DNA from: Bacillus pseudomycoides DSM 12442
Lineage (GTDB): Bacteria; Bacillota; Bacilli; Bacillales; Bacillaceae_G
Reading direction: 5' to 3'
Assembly: GCF_000161455.1 (NCBI RefSeq)
Contig: NZ_CM000745.1
Span: 3,168,240-3,232,239, forward strand
Length of the DNA: 64,000 bases
Both the position numbers and the translations under genes were made by a program. Under the pieces are notes generated by a model. That model saw only the letters and a program-made list of their open reading frames with translations. It was not told the origin of the DNA and did no database searches. Below are positions 7,847-17,498 of this stretch, piece by piece (within the stretch, counting starts at the first letter, position 1; the number at the start of each line of letters is the position of its first letter).

Positions 7847-9917
7847 GTTGTTCTTCTTCATAATCACAAGAAATACATTGTACTTGAACGCCTTTTTTCA
7901 GCTTCTTCTCTACGAGCATACCTTCACATTTCGGGCATTTCCGGCCAATCGGTTTATCCCAAGATACAAAGTCACATTCTGGATATGTGCCACATCCATA
8001 GAAAAGACGTTTCTTTTTATTACTTCGGCGTTCAATAATTTGTCCTTTATCACATTTCGGACAAGTTACACCGATTTCTTTCACAATCGGTTTTGTATTG
8101 CGACAATCAGGGAAATTAGAACAAGCCATAAACTTCCCGTATTTGCCCATTTTAAAGACCATTGGGTGACCGCATAATTCACAATCTTCCCCAGCAGGTT
8201 CATCTTTAATTTCGACTTCACGCATCTCCTTTTCCGCTTTTTCTAAGCGGGGTTCAAAGCCTACGTAGAAATCATCAACAATTTTCACCCAATTTGCTTT
8301 CCCCTCTTCTACTTCATCAAGGTTTTGCTCCATATTGGCCGTAAATTCAATGTTAATAATTTCTGGGAAAAACTCTAAAATAAGTTCAATTACAATTTCT
8401 CCAAGTTCAGTCGGAACAAAGCGTTTATTGTCTAATGCAACATATCCTCGCTTCTGAATCGTTTCAAGTGTTGGTACGTAAGTAGACGGTCTCCCGATTC
8501 CAAGCTCTTCAAGCATCCTAACTAAACGGGCCTCTGTATAACGTGGTGGGGGCTGCGTAAAGTGCTGCTTTGGATCCATATCTTTTGAAAATACAGTTTC
8601 TCCTATTTCTAAAGGAGGCAACATTTTATCTTTTTCTTCCGCACCATCATCTTTCGATTCTACGTAAACTTTCATAAACCCTGAAAATTTCACTACTGAG
8701 CCACTTGCACGGAATTGAACGTTATTATTAATGAGTCTAGCTGTAACAGTATCCATTACAGCAGATGCCATTTGACTTGCAACAAATCGCTCCCAAATCA
8801 ATTTGTACAAACGATGTTGATCACGACTTAAGAAACTTTTTAGTTCCTCTGGCTTCCTCATTACCGAAGTTGGACGAATTGCTTCATGCGCATCTTGTGC
8901 ATTCGCTTTTTTCGTTTCCTTCTTCTTCTCTGTCCCTATGTATTCTGAACCAAACGCCTCAGTAATATAAGAGCGAGCTTCCTCTTGAGCAGTTTCCGAT
9001 ATACGCGTTGAGTCTGTTCTCATATACGTAATAAGACCTACGGTTCCCTGTTTACCAATATCTATCCCTTCGTATAGCTGCTGCGCAAGCATCATTGTCT
9101 TCTTTGCTCGCATATTTAATTTACGTGCAGCTTCTTGTTGTAAAGAAGACGTTGTAAATGGTAATGCAGGATTACGTTTCCGCTCTTTTTTCGTTACATT
9201 TTCAACTGAAAACGCATTGTTTTTCATTGTTTCAATTATGTCTTTTACTTGCGCTTCATTTGTTAATTGAACCTTTTCTCCATTCACACCATAAAAAGAT
9301 GCTTCAAATGTGTCTTTTCCTTTGACAAATTCTGTTTTAATTGTCCAGAACTCTTCCGGAATAAAACTTTGAATTTCTTTTTCACGATCAATAATTAAGC
9401 GAACCGCTACAGATTGTACACGTCCTGCACTTAATCCCTTTTTGACTTTCTTCCATAATAAAGGACTAATATTATAACCAACAAGGCGATCAAGTATCCG
9501 TCTTGCTTGCTGTGCATCTACTAAATCCATATTAATTGCACGAGGATGCTTAAATGACTCTTTAATCGCATCTTTTGTAATTTCATTAAATACAACCCGG
9601 CAATCTGATTCAACATCCACATTTAGCGTATTCGCTAAATGCCAAGCGATCGCTTCTCCTTCGCGGTCTGGATCGGCCGCGAGATAGACTTTTTTTGCTT
9701 TTTTTGCTGCTGATTTTAAATCTTTTAAAACAGGACCTTTACCACGGATGGTAATATACTTCGGGGTGAAATTATTTTTTACTTCTATCCCCATTTGACT
9801 TTTAGGCAAATCGCGAACATGTCCCATAGACGCGACGACTTTGTATTTTTTCCCTAAATATTTCTCAATGGTTTTCGCCTTAGAAGGCGACTCCACGATT
9901 ACGAGGTAATCTGACAT
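7839..9917 (-). CDS. topA: DNA topoisomerase I (type IA)
   Basis: Relaxes negative supercoils through a transient 5'-phosphotyrosine link. It is 692 aa. The Toprim domain opens with YLVIVESPSKAKTIEKYLG and carries LAADPDREGEAIAWHL. The catalytic tyrosine lies in GLITYMRTDSTRIS (about residue 298). Three C-terminal C4 zinc ribbons are visible, at CELCGHPM, CPKCDKGQ and CPKCEGML. The ATG follows AAGGAGGCAC and a candidate promoter lies just upstream. Confidence 0.97.
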   Translation of the reverse strand: MSDYLVIVESPSKAKTIEKYLGKKYKVVASMGHVRDLPKSQMGIEVKNNFTPKYITIRGKGPVLKDLKSAAKKAKKVYLAADPDREGEAIAWHLANTLNVDVESDCRVVFNEITKDAIKESFKHPRAINMDLVDAQQARRILDRLVGYNISPLLWKKVKKGLSAGRVQSVAVRLIIDREKEIQSFIPEEFWTIKTEFVKGKDTFEASFYGVNGEKVQLTNEAQVKDIIETMKNNAFSVENVTKKERKRNPALPFTTSSLQQEAARKLNMRAKKTMMLAQQLYEGIDIGKQGTVGLITYMRTDSTRISETAQEEARSYITEAFGSEYIGTEKKKETKKANAQDAHEAIRPTSVMRKPEELKSFLSRDQHRLYKLIWERFVASQMASAVMDTVTARLINNNVQFRASGSVVKFSGFMKVYVESKDDGAEEKDKMLPPLEIGETVFSKDMDPKQHFTQPPPRYTEARLVRMLEELGIGRPSTYVPTLETIQKRGYVALDNKRFVPTELGEIVIELILEFFPEIINIEFTANMEQNLDEVEEGKANWVKIVDDFYVGFEPRLEKAEKEMREVEIKDEPAGEDCELCGHPMVFKMGKYGKFMACSNFPDCRNTKPIVKEIGVTCPKCDKGQIIERRSNKKKRLFYGCGTYPECDFVSWDKPIGRKCPKCEGMLVEKKLKKGVQVQCISCDYEEEQQM

Positions 9918-9956
9918 GCTAGTGCCTCCTTAAGAGGTGGATTCAAGTCTTCATTA

Positions 9957-9985
9957 ATCTTATTGATTTCTCTTGTTTTTGTCAA
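9957..9985 (-). promoter_or_regulatory. Candidate sigma-A promoter of topA
   Basis: The minus strand has TTGACA, 17 bp, TAAGAT, about 40 bp before the topA ATG. A second TTGACA and an extended -10 TGTTATACT lie about 40 bp further upstream but are spaced 23 bp apart, which is too far for a standard pair. Confidence 0.5.
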
Positions 9986-10061
9986 TCAAGAATGAGTATA
10001 ACATACAGTGCCACTCTACCATTTGTCAATAATTGTTTAATAAAAACATAAAAATATACGG

Positions 10062-10931
10062 TTAATTTAAAAATTCCTCGAGAATATCCTCTGCTTTTTG
10101 AACAAGTTTCGCCCCTTGCTTTATAAGTTGATTTGTTCCTGCTGCACTTTCTGTAAAAATAGGACCTGGAAGAGCAAACACCTCCCTATTTTGTTCTAAA
10201 GCGAGATCTGCAGTAATAAGCGAGCCACTTTTCGATTTCGCTTCCACTACTAGAACCCCTTTACAAAGACCACTGATAATTCGATTTCGCTTTGGGAAAT
10301 ACCATTTTCTAGGCGCGTAATGTGGCGGATATTCTGTTAATAACAGTACAGTATTCTTCCATATTTTATAAAAGTAGCAATTCTCTTTTGGATACATATA
10401 CTGTAATCCATGCCCTAAGACAGCAATAGTAGGGCTATGTTGTTGCACTGCGATTTGGTGAGCAATAGTATCAATTCCATTTGCAAAACCACTTACAATT
10501 AGCCATTCTTTGTCTATTAGCGGTTGTAAAATAGATTGTATGCTTTCCTTCCCGTATAAAGAAGGTTTTCTTGTTCCAACTACTGCAAATTTATTTATTT
10601 CTCCTAATAATTCTCTCTTTCCCTTTCCATATAAAATGAAAGGCGGATCTGATATTTCACGTAATAATTCTGGATAATCATCATCCCATATTGTGACATA
10701 AAAAATATGCTTTTCTTCTAAATGATGTATACATTGTGCCGGGGTAGATGTTTGTAAGAAGCTAACTAATTCAGCAGATTTTTTCGGAGTCAGCCCAGCA
10801 TACTTTTCAAATTCCACTGAACTAAATTTATACAGTTTCTTTATCTCTGGATCTATATGCAATAAGCGAGTTAACGCTTTCCAATGATCCGCTAACACAT
10901 AATGAAGATGGAGCAATCGTTCCCTTTTCAT
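10062..10931 (-). CDS. dprA: DprA/Smf DNA-processing protein
   Basis: Loads RecA onto incoming single-stranded DNA during natural transformation. It is 289 aa. The Rossmann-like core contains FAVVGTRKPSLYGKE (about residue 115), then VSGFANGIDTIAHQIA and FPKRNRIISGLCKGVLVVEA, all typical of the family. I start at the second of two nearby ATGs (10931), because AAGGAG lies 7 nt before it and only 1 nt before the first. Gene order sucD-dprA-topA is the Bacillus order. Confidence 0.93.
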   Translation of the reverse strand: MKRERLLHLHYVLADHWKALTRLLHIDPEIKKLYKFSSVEFEKYAGLTPKKSAELVSFLQTSTPAQCIHHLEEKHIFYVTIWDDDYPELLREISDPPFILYGKGKRELLGEINKFAVVGTRKPSLYGKESIQSILQPLIDKEWLIVSGFANGIDTIAHQIAVQQHSPTIAVLGHGLQYMYPKENCYFYKIWKNTVLLLTEYPPHYAPRKWYFPKRNRIISGLCKGVLVVEAKSKSGSLITADLALEQNREVFALPGPIFTESAAGTNQLIKQGAKLVQKAEDILEEFLN

Positions 10932-10982
10932 GATCATTCTCCTTACCCATAATTTTTATTATGTAAACAGGAAAAAGTGTAA

Positions 10983-11012
10983 AAAGACACCCTCTAGCAC
11001 GAAGGTGTCTTT
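10983..11012 (-). terminator. Terminator of sucCD
   Basis: AAAGACACC and GGTGTCTTT form a 9-bp stem. On the minus strand a TTTTTAC tract follows, immediately past the sucD stop. Confidence 0.82.
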
Positions 11013-11021
11013 CAAAAAAGA

Positions 11022-11924
11022 TTAATAGTTTTTACAAGTTTCAAATAATCCTTTTTCTTTTAAAACAGCGATTAAAGTTTCGCCCATAACAGCTGGTGTT
11101 TCAGCAACTTTAATACCACAAGCTTCCATTGTTTTGATTTTTTCAGCAGCTGTACCTTTACCGCCAGAAATAATCGCACCAGCATGGCCCATACGTTTTC
11201 CTGCAGGCGCTGTTTGACCACCGATAAATCCAACAACAGGTTTTGTCATATTTGCTTTTACCCACTCAGCAGCTTCTTCTTCTGCTGTTCCACCGATTTC
11301 ACCAATCATAATAACAGCATGTGTTTCTTCGTCCTCATTAAACGCTTTTAACGCATCAATAAAGTCTGTACCATTGACAGGGTCGCCACCGATACCTACA
11401 GCAGTAGATTGACCAATGCCTTCTTGTGTTAATTGATGTACAGCTTCGTATGTTAATGTACCAGATCGAGATACAATACCTACATGACCTTTTTTATGAA
11501 TATATCCTGGCATAATACCAATCTTACATTCATCTGGTGTAATAACACCTGGGCAGTTTGGTCCAAGTAAACGCGTCTGTTTACCTGCCATATACTTCTT
11601 AACTTTAACCATATCTAATACAGGGATTCCTTCTGTAATACATACTACTAAGTCAATCTCTGCATCAACCGCTTCCATAATCGCATCAGCCGCAAAAGCG
11701 GGTGGAACGTACACAACTGAAGCATTTGCGCCCGTTGCTTTTACAGCATCTTCTACCGTATCAAAGACAGGTACACCTTCAATTTCAGTGCCACCTTTAC
11801 CAGGTGTTACACCACCGACAATTTTCGTACCATATTCAATCATTTGTTTTGTATGGAATAAACCTTGTGAACCAGTAATACCTTGTACAATAACTTTTGT
11901 ATCTTTATTAACTAATACGCTCAT
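11022..11924 (-). CDS. sucD: Succinyl-CoA synthetase (ADP-forming), alpha subunit
   Basis: TCA-cycle enzyme subunit that binds CoA and carries the phosphohistidine, making ATP from succinyl-CoA. It is 300 aa. The CoA-binding Rossmann segment has VIVQGITGSQGLFHTKQMIE. GPNCPGVITPDECKIG and the active-site histidine motif GHAGAIISGGKGTA (about residue 246) are present. It lies 19 bp after sucC in a two-gene operon. Confidence 0.98.
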   Translation of the reverse strand: MSVLVNKDTKVIVQGITGSQGLFHTKQMIEYGTKIVGGVTPGKGGTEIEGVPVFDTVEDAVKATGANASVVYVPPAFAADAIMEAVDAEIDLVVCITEGIPVLDMVKVKKYMAGKQTRLLGPNCPGVITPDECKIGIMPGYIHKKGHVGIVSRSGTLTYEAVHQLTQEGIGQSTAVGIGGDPVNGTDFIDALKAFNEDEETHAVIMIGEIGGTAEEEAAEWVKANMTKPVVGFIGGQTAPAGKRMGHAGAIISGGKGTAAEKIKTMEACGIKVAETPAVMGETLIAVLKEKGLFETCKNY

Positions 11925-11943
11925 TTTTCTCCCCCGCTTTCTA

Positions 11944-13104
11944 TTAGCCCACTAGTGAAACAATTTTTTGTGCACCGTCTGCCATAGATTCTGCTGCAAC
12001 AATATTTAAACCAGATTCATTTAAAATTTTCTTACCTAGCTCAACATTTGTACCTTCAAGACGAACAACAAGTGGTAATTCAAGGCCTACTTGTTTTGTC
12101 GCTTCAATAACACCTTCTGCAATAACATCACATTTCATAATGCCACCAAAAATGTTAACGAAAATACCTTTTACATTTTTGTCAGAAAGAATAATTTTGA
12201 AAGCTTCTGTAACTTTTTCAGCTGTAGCACCGCCACCAACATCTAAAAAGTTAGCTGGATCGCCATGGTAATGTTTAATGATATCCATTGTTGCCATTGC
12301 TAATCCTGCACCATTTACCATACAACCAATATTTCCATCTAAAGGAATATAGTTTAAGTCGTATTTAGAAGCTTCAATTTCTTTCGGATCTTCTTCTTCA
12401 AGATCACGAAGTTCTAGAATGTCTTTATGACGATATAATGCATTAGAATCAAAGTTTAATTTTGCATCTAATGCCATAACTTTTCCATCACCTGTTGTAA
12501 CAAGTGGGTTGATTTCTGCAATAGAGCAATCTTTTTCGATATAAGCACGATATAAGCCCATCATAAACTTCACAGCTTGTCCTACAAGCTCTTTTGGAAT
12601 ATTGATGTTAAATGCAATGCGGCGTGCTTGGAAACCTTGCAGACCTACTGCTGGATCAATATATTCTTTAAAGATTTTTTCTGGTGTTTTTTCTGCTACT
12701 TCTTCAATTTCTGTTCCGCCTTCTTCAGACGCCATTAAAACAACTTGAGAAGTCGCACGGTCTAAAACTAAACCAACATAATATTCTTTTTTAATATCGC
12801 AACCTTCTTCGATAAGTAAGCGTTTTACTTCCTTACCTTCAGGACCTGTTTGATGCGTAACAAGCGTAGTACCTAAAATACTTTCCGCATATGTACGAAC
12901 TTCATCTAAATTTTTCGCAACTTTTACTCCGCCAGCTTTGCCGCGTCCACCAGCGTGAATTTGTGCTTTCACTACACATACATCTGTTCCTAATTCTTTC
13001 GCTGCTTCTACAGCTTCTTCTACTGTAAATGCAACCTTCCCGTTCGGAACGCTAACCCCATAGCTTCTAAGGACTGCTTTACCTTGGTACTCATGGATAT
13101 TCAT
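11944..13104 (-). CDS. sucC: Succinyl-CoA synthetase (ADP-forming), beta subunit
   Basis: ATP-grasp subunit that binds succinate and the nucleotide. It is 386 aa, the family length. It begins MNIHEYQGKAVLRSYGV. VVKAQIHAGGRGKAGGVK is the ATP-grasp phosphate-binding region, and the C-terminal half has GCMVNGAGLAMATMD and GIFVNIFGGI. The ATG follows GGGGAGGATGG. It is the first gene of sucCD. Confidence 0.98.
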   Translation of the reverse strand: MNIHEYQGKAVLRSYGVSVPNGKVAFTVEEAVEAAKELGTDVCVVKAQIHAGGRGKAGGVKVAKNLDEVRTYAESILGTTLVTHQTGPEGKEVKRLLIEEGCDIKKEYYVGLVLDRATSQVVLMASEEGGTEIEEVAEKTPEKIFKEYIDPAVGLQGFQARRIAFNINIPKELVGQAVKFMMGLYRAYIEKDCSIAEINPLVTTGDGKVMALDAKLNFDSNALYRHKDILELRDLEEEDPKEIEASKYDLNYIPLDGNIGCMVNGAGLAMATMDIIKHYHGDPANFLDVGGGATAEKVTEAFKIILSDKNVKGIFVNIFGGIMKCDVIAEGVIEATKQVGLELPLVVRLEGTNVELGKKILNESGLNIVAAESMADGAQKIVSLVG

Positions 13105-13176
13105 GGTCCCATCCTCCCCTGTTTTCCTGTTTTACTCAAAAAGTTTTTTAATGTTTAAAAAACACTACATTGCCAT

Positions 13177-13206
13177 TGTATAAAATGATTGGCACGCTGT
13201 CTACAA
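13177..13206 (-). promoter_or_regulatory. Possible sigma-A promoter of sucCD
   Basis: The minus strand has TTGTAG, 18 bp, TATACA, about 75 bp before sucC. The match to consensus is only moderate. The position, in the gap after the rnhB terminator, supports it. Confidence 0.35.
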
Positions 13207-13276
13207 TAAAGTGTCAGAAAACTGAAATCGCTTTATTCTTTTTTGAAAATAGTAATGTTTATATACCAAAATAAAA

Positions 13277-13304
13277 AAATAAGCTGTGAGTCACAGCTTA
13301 TTTT
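13277..13304 (-). terminator. Terminator overlapping the rnhB stop
   Basis: AAATAAGCTGTGA and TCACAGCTTATTT form a near-perfect palindrome that includes the rnhB TAA. A T-rich run (TTTTTTTATTTT) follows on the minus strand. Confidence 0.78.
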
Positions 13305-14071
13305 TGAATCATATCCTTAATCGGCGCAAATGTTTTTCTATGCTCTTCTAATACTCCATACATTTCAATCGCTTGTAAATGTTGTTTCGTTCCATAGCCC
13401 ATATGTTGCTCAAATCCATATGCTGGATATTCTTTCCCAAGTTCTTTCATCATGCGATCTCTCGTTACTTTCGCAATAATAGACGCAGCTGAAATAGAAA
13501 TACTTTTTGCATCACCTTTAATAATAGATGTTTGCGGAATTGGTGTAGGAAGCTTCATTGCATCAATTAATAAATGCTCTGGTGTACATGCTAAATTCGC
13601 AATTGCATCTAACATTGCTCGCTTCGTCGCTTGATAAATATTTATTTCATCAATAACTTGCGGAGATACAATTCCAACCCCAATCGCGATTGCCTGTTCT
13701 TTAATTTCATCATAAAAACGCTCACGTTTCGCTTCACTTAGTTTTTTAGAGTCATTTAACCCTGGGATATAGAAATCTTTTGGAAGGACGACAGCAGCCG
13801 TAACAACGGGCCCAGCTAGCGGCCCCCTTCCCACTTCATCGATACCAGCAATATATGTGAGCCCTTTTTCACGTAATGCTTTTTCATATTTTGACATCTC
13901 TAAAAACTTTTCTTTTTCCTTTTGCGCTAACTCTTTTTGTTTATACCATTTTAAAATGAGCTTTTGAACGCCTTTCCGCTCATCCTTCAATAACACTTGA
14001 AATCTTTCATCTTCTTCATTCTTAATTTCTTGCAATACACATTCTGCCTCTTGAATTGTGATTTTTTGCAT
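13298..14071 (-). CDS. rnhB: Ribonuclease HII
   Basis: Removes ribonucleotides from RNA-DNA hybrids and from misincorporation sites. It is 257 aa. The catalytic signature IAGIDEVGRGPLAGPV and the later acidic residue in LLIDAMKLP are visible, with SIIAKVTRDRMM further on. The N-terminal extension of about 70 residues is usual in Bacillus. I start at MQKITIQEAE (14071), preceded by GGGAGTG, rather than 15 codons upstream. It lies in the lepB-rbgA-rnhB unit. Confidence 0.95.
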   Translation of the reverse strand: MQKITIQEAECVLQEIKNEEDERFQVLLKDERKGVQKLILKWYKQKELAQKEKEKFLEMSKYEKALREKGLTYIAGIDEVGRGPLAGPVVTAAVVLPKDFYIPGLNDSKKLSEAKRERFYDEIKEQAIAIGVGIVSPQVIDEINIYQATKRAMLDAIANLACTPEHLLIDAMKLPTPIPQTSIIKGDAKSISISAASIIAKVTRDRMMKELGKEYPAYGFEQHMGYGTKQHLQAIEMYGVLEEHRKTFAPIKDMIQK

Positions 14072-14127
14072 CAATGTACACTCCCTTTTAAAAATAACCA
14101 AAAAGAAAAGACGCACAAACGCACGTC

Positions 14128-15000
14128 TTATACTTCTTCTACTTCCTCTGCAAATTCTTCCGGTGTTTCAAATGTCATTTTTCCAAGTTTACCACCGCGA
14201 AGCTCGCGAAGAATAAGCTCAGATGTTTTATCATAATCAATCATTCCGCCGCCCATTAAGCAACCTCTATTTCTTCCAATCACATCAAAGAATTCTACAA
14301 TGTCTTCTGGAATTTCACTTATTTTATAACGTTCTTGTATACGTTCTGGATAATGCTTTTCCATAAAACGAAGTGCATATACTGCTACATCCTGTAAATT
14401 TAAAATAGAATCTTTAATTGCACCCGTTGTCGCAAGGCGAAGTCCAACTAATTCATCTTCAAATTTAGGCCATAAAATACCTGGTGTATCCAGTAGTTCC
14501 ATTTCCTTACCAACCTTAATCCATTGTTGGGCTGTTGTAACACCTGGACGATCGCCTGTTTTTGCAATATTTTTCTTTGCTAATTTATTAATCAATGTAG
14601 ATTTACCGACATTGGGAATACCTACAATTAAAGCGCGAATTGCTCTTGGACGAATGCCTTTTGCAACCATTTTGTCAAATTTTTCTTTTACAAGCACTTT
14701 ACATGCAGCTGCAATTTCTTTCATACCTTGTCCAGCCTGCGCATTAATTGAAATTGCTTTATGCCCTTTTTCCTCAAAATAGGCGATCCATTGCTTAGTT
14801 AAGCGATCATCTGCCATATCCGCTTTATTTAAAACAACAAGCCTCGGCTTATGTGTAATAATTTCATCAATCATCGGGTTTCGAGAAGATAAAGGTAATC
14901 GAGCATCTACAAGTTCGATTACAACATCAATTAACTTTAATTTCTCTGTTACTTGGCGCCTAGCTTTTGCCATATGCCCTGGGAACCATTGAATTACCAT
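14128..15000 (-). CDS. rbgA: Ribosome biogenesis GTPase RbgA (YlqF)
   Basis: Circularly permuted GTPase needed for late assembly of the 50S subunit. It is 290 aa. The GTPase motifs occur in permuted order: G4 NKADM near residue 60, then G1 GIPNVGKSTLINKL near residue 125 and G3 DTPG near residue 178. The N-terminus WFPGHMAKARR is the YlqF signature. It lies between lepB and rnhB, as in B. subtilis. Confidence 0.95.
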   Translation of the reverse strand: MVIQWFPGHMAKARRQVTEKLKLIDVVIELVDARLPLSSRNPMIDEIITHKPRLVVLNKADMADDRLTKQWIAYFEEKGHKAISINAQAGQGMKEIAAACKVLVKEKFDKMVAKGIRPRAIRALIVGIPNVGKSTLINKLAKKNIAKTGDRPGVTTAQQWIKVGKEMELLDTPGILWPKFEDELVGLRLATTGAIKDSILNLQDVAVYALRFMEKHYPERIQERYKISEIPEDIVEFFDVIGRNRGCLMGGGMIDYDKTSELILRELRGGKLGKMTFETPEEFAEEVEEV

Positions 15001-15021
15001 GTTGCCACCTTCTTTTTTCGT

Positions 15022-15573
15022 TTATTTCACAATACGTGCGTCTTTTAATGGCCAATATAACATATTCGCTTCTCCAATTACTTGGTCCATCGAAATCGTT
15101 CCAATAGTACGACTATCTTTACTAAAACGACGATTGTCACCTAGTACAAATAATTGACCTTTTGGAACTGTTTTCTTACCTGTAATTTCTTCAAGCTTGA
15201 AATCATATGTAAGTGGTCCATCAGCAAGTTGTTTTTTCTGCTTGTCTAAATACGGTTCCTCATAAGGTTTTCCGTTAATATAGAGTTTATCATTTCGATA
15301 CTCAATTTCATCGCCTGGCAAGCCGATAACACGTTTAATATAATCTTTTTCTTCTGTTGCTTGGAATACGATTATGTCAAAACGTTTCGGTTCACCAATG
15401 TGATAGCCGATCTTATTGACAATCATTCGATCACGATCATGTAGCGTCGGTGACATTGATACACCATCCACAAGGATTGGAGCAAAGAAAAATTGTCTAA
15501 TAACACCCGCTAACACAATAGCAATCAAAATTGCTTTTATCCATTCCCAAAGTGAACTCTTCTCTTTTTTCAT
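15022..15573 (-). CDS. lepB: Type I signal peptidase
   Basis: Membrane-bound serine-lysine protease that cleaves signal peptides of exported proteins (SipS-like). It is 183 aa from MKKEKSSLWEWIKAI. One N-terminal membrane segment (about residues 13-30) is followed by the catalytic serine in DGVSMSPTLHDRD and the general-base lysine in DYIKRVIGLPGDEI. GDNRRFSKDSR is the late family box. GGAGGGG precedes the ATG at 15573, and an in-frame GTG overlaps that site. Confidence 0.94.
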   Translation of the reverse strand: MKKEKSSLWEWIKAILIAIVLAGVIRQFFFAPILVDGVSMSPTLHDRDRMIVNKIGYHIGEPKRFDIIVFQATEEKDYIKRVIGLPGDEIEYRNDKLYINGKPYEEPYLDKQKKQLADGPLTYDFKLEEITGKKTVPKGQLFVLGDNRRFSKDSRTIGTISMDQVIGEANMLYWPLKDARIVK

Positions 15574-15634
15574 GTATTTCCCCTCCACGGTTATGTAAGC
15601 TGTTCGTATTATATCAAAATTTCATATAGATTGG

Positions 15635-15665
15635 AAAAAGGGAGCTTGTGCATTTACAAGCTCCC
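15635..15665 (-). terminator. Terminator of rplS
   Basis: GGGAGCTTGT and ACAAGCTCCC form a perfect 10-bp stem followed on the minus strand by TTTTTCC, just past the rplS stop. Confidence 0.85.
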
Positions 15666-15674
15666 ATACATGTC

Positions 15675-16019
15675 TTATCGAATTTCTTTGATACGCGCTT
15701 TTTTACCGCGAAGGTTACGTAAGTAGTATAACTTAGCACGACGTACTTTACCACGGCGAAGTACTTCGATTTTCGCGATTCTTGGCGTGTGAACTGGGAA
15801 TGTACGCTCAACACCTACACCGTAAGAAATCTTACGCACTGTGAATGTTTCACTGATTCCGCCACCACGACGTTTAATTACAACACCTTCAAAAAGCTGA
15901 ATTCTCTCACGAGTACCCTCAACTACTTTTACGTGTACACGTAAAGTGTCACCAGGACGGAATGAAGGTAGGTCAGTTTTTAATTGGCCTTTTGTAATTT
16001 CTGCGATTAATTGTTGCAT
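15675..16019 (-). CDS. rplS: 50S ribosomal protein L19
   Basis: Large-subunit protein at the interface with the 30S subunit. It is 114 aa, beginning MQQLIAEITKGQLKTDLPSF. FRPGDTLRVHVKVVEG and FEGVVIKRRGGGISETFTVR are family signatures. I start at the ATG at 16019, 10 nt past AAAGGAG. A TTG two codons upstream is closer to that site but is less likely. It ends the rpsP-khpA-rimM-trmD-rplS run. Confidence 0.97.
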   Translation of the reverse strand: MQQLIAEITKGQLKTDLPSFRPGDTLRVHVKVVEGTRERIQLFEGVVIKRRGGGISETFTVRKISYGVGVERTFPVHTPRIAKIEVLRRGKVRRAKLYYLRNLRGKKARIKEIR

Positions 16020-16130
16020 ATTCAATTCTCTCCTTTAAACGGATGCTCTTATAAAGTCTTAATAAATTACAGCGGAACATCGTTAATACGGCTACTGTTT
16101 TCAGTAACACAAATGTTATAATATCATATT
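16020..16130 (-). ncRNA. Candidate L19 leader RNA
   Basis: The 146-bp gap between trmD and rplS is longer than other gaps in this operon and contains a compact hairpin (TACTG-AAAA-CAGTA on the minus strand, near 16090-16110). B. subtilis rplS has a known autoregulatory leader at this position. I assign this on position and the hairpin only; I cannot verify the conserved core. Confidence 0.35.
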
Positions 16131-16165
16131 GCTAGGCCTGTTGCAATAGAAAATATATGAAGTTT

Positions 16166-16900
16166 TTATTGCTCTTTTTTAATTTGTTCAAGCCATTTTT
16201 CTTCTTGCTTCGATAATCGACGTTCTTCAAGTAAATCCGGTCGACGTGTATACGTACGGCGCAGGGATTCTTTATGACGCCATTCATCAATATTTTTATG
16301 ATTCCCTGACGTAAGTACATCCGGTACCTTCATGCCACGGAAATCAGCTGGACGTGTATAGTGCGGATGCTCTAACAAACCAGTACTAAAAGAATCTTCC
16401 ACCTGAGAAGCATAATTTCCAAGTACTCCTGGCAAAAGACGTACAACACTATCGGTAACAACCATAGAGGCTAATTCTCCGCCCGTTAATACGTAATCAC
16501 CAATAGAAATCTCATCTGTTACAAGATGTTCACGAATTCGTTCATCATATCCTTCATAATGACCACATACAAAAATAACATGCTCTTCTCCAGCAAGCTC
16601 TTCTGCCTTTTTCTGCGTGAAACGCTCTCCTTGTGGACACATTAAGACCACCCTTGGTTTACGGTCAGTTTCCTTCGTTAACTCTTCCACCGCATCAAAG
16701 ATAGGCTGTGGGGTTAATACCATCCCCGCGCCCCCACCGTACGGATAATCATCTACACTGTTATGCTTACTTGTTGTATAATCACGAAAATTTACAACCC
16801 TAAGCTCCACTGCCTCTTTTTCTTGCGCTTTTTTTAAAATCGAAGATCCAAAAACACCGGTGAACATCTCTGGAAATAATGTTAAAATATCGATTTTCAT
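16166..16900 (-). CDS. trmD: tRNA (guanine-37-N1)-methyltransferase TrmD
   Basis: SAM-dependent SPOUT-family enzyme that makes m1G37 and prevents frameshifting. It is 244 aa. MKIDILTLFPEMFTG, YGGGAGMVL, CGHYEGYDERI and the SAM-binding knot motif EISIGDYVLTGGELA are present. Its ATG overlaps the rimM stop by one base, indicating translational coupling. Confidence 0.97.
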   Translation of the reverse strand: MKIDILTLFPEMFTGVFGSSILKKAQEKEAVELRVVNFRDYTTSKHNSVDDYPYGGGAGMVLTPQPIFDAVEELTKETDRKPRVVLMCPQGERFTQKKAEELAGEEHVIFVCGHYEGYDERIREHLVTDEISIGDYVLTGGELASMVVTDSVVRLLPGVLGNYASQVEDSFSTGLLEHPHYTRPADFRGMKVPDVLTSGNHKNIDEWRHKESLRRTYTRRPDLLEERRLSKQEEKWLEQIKKEQ

Positions 16901-17415
16901 TATAGCAATCCTTCCATTACATGAATGGTTACTAATTTATTTTCAATGTTAACTTGAAGTACAACATCATCAATGTAAGGGATTAAAAGATCTTGACCTT
17001 TCGGGCGTTTGATCACCCAAACATCATTCGCACCAGGAGATAGAATCTCTTTTATCGTACCTAAATCCTCTCCCTCTTCTGTTACAACTTTACAGCCAAT
17101 AATTTCATGGTAATAGTACTCACCTTCAGCAAGTTCACCTAACTGCTCTTCTGGTACTTTGATTGAAGAACCTTTTAGCTTCTCTACTTCATCTACATTG
17201 TTATACCCTTCAAATGTCAATAAATCAAATGTTTTGTGTTGGCGATGAGAAGCGACCTTTACCGAAAGTGGTTCCGTCCCTTTATCATGCCATATGTATA
17301 ATGTATTCCCTACTTTATATCGTTCTTCAGGAAAATCGGTACGAGAAATAACTCGAATTTCCCCTCTAACACCATGAGTATTTACAATTTTACCTACGTT
17401 AAACCATTTTGTCAT
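16900..17415 (-). CDS. rimM: Ribosome maturation factor RimM
   Basis: 16S rRNA processing and 30S head maturation factor that contacts S19. It is 171 aa from MTKWFNVGKIVNTHGV. The N-terminal RimM domain has GVRGEIRV, and the C-terminal PRC-barrel has GTIKEILSPGANDVWVI. The frame extends 22 codons upstream, but the start at 17415 matches the family and has GGGGTG upstream. It is coupled to trmD. Confidence 0.95.
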   Translation of the reverse strand: MTKWFNVGKIVNTHGVRGEIRVISRTDFPEERYKVGNTLYIWHDKGTEPLSVKVASHRQHKTFDLLTFEGYNNVDEVEKLKGSSIKVPEEQLGELAEGEYYYHEIIGCKVVTEEGEDLGTIKEILSPGANDVWVIKRPKGQDLLIPYIDDVVLQVNIENKLVTIHVMEGLL

Positions 17416-17498
17416 AAACAGCATGTCACCCCTGTTTTCTATATAAGTTAAGCATTTCCATTCCATATATGGAACATGCAATTTCTTTAAAAATGTTA

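Noticed and set aside
16132..16320. 62-codon minus-strand frame inside trmD
   Set aside because: It is an out-of-frame shadow of trmD.
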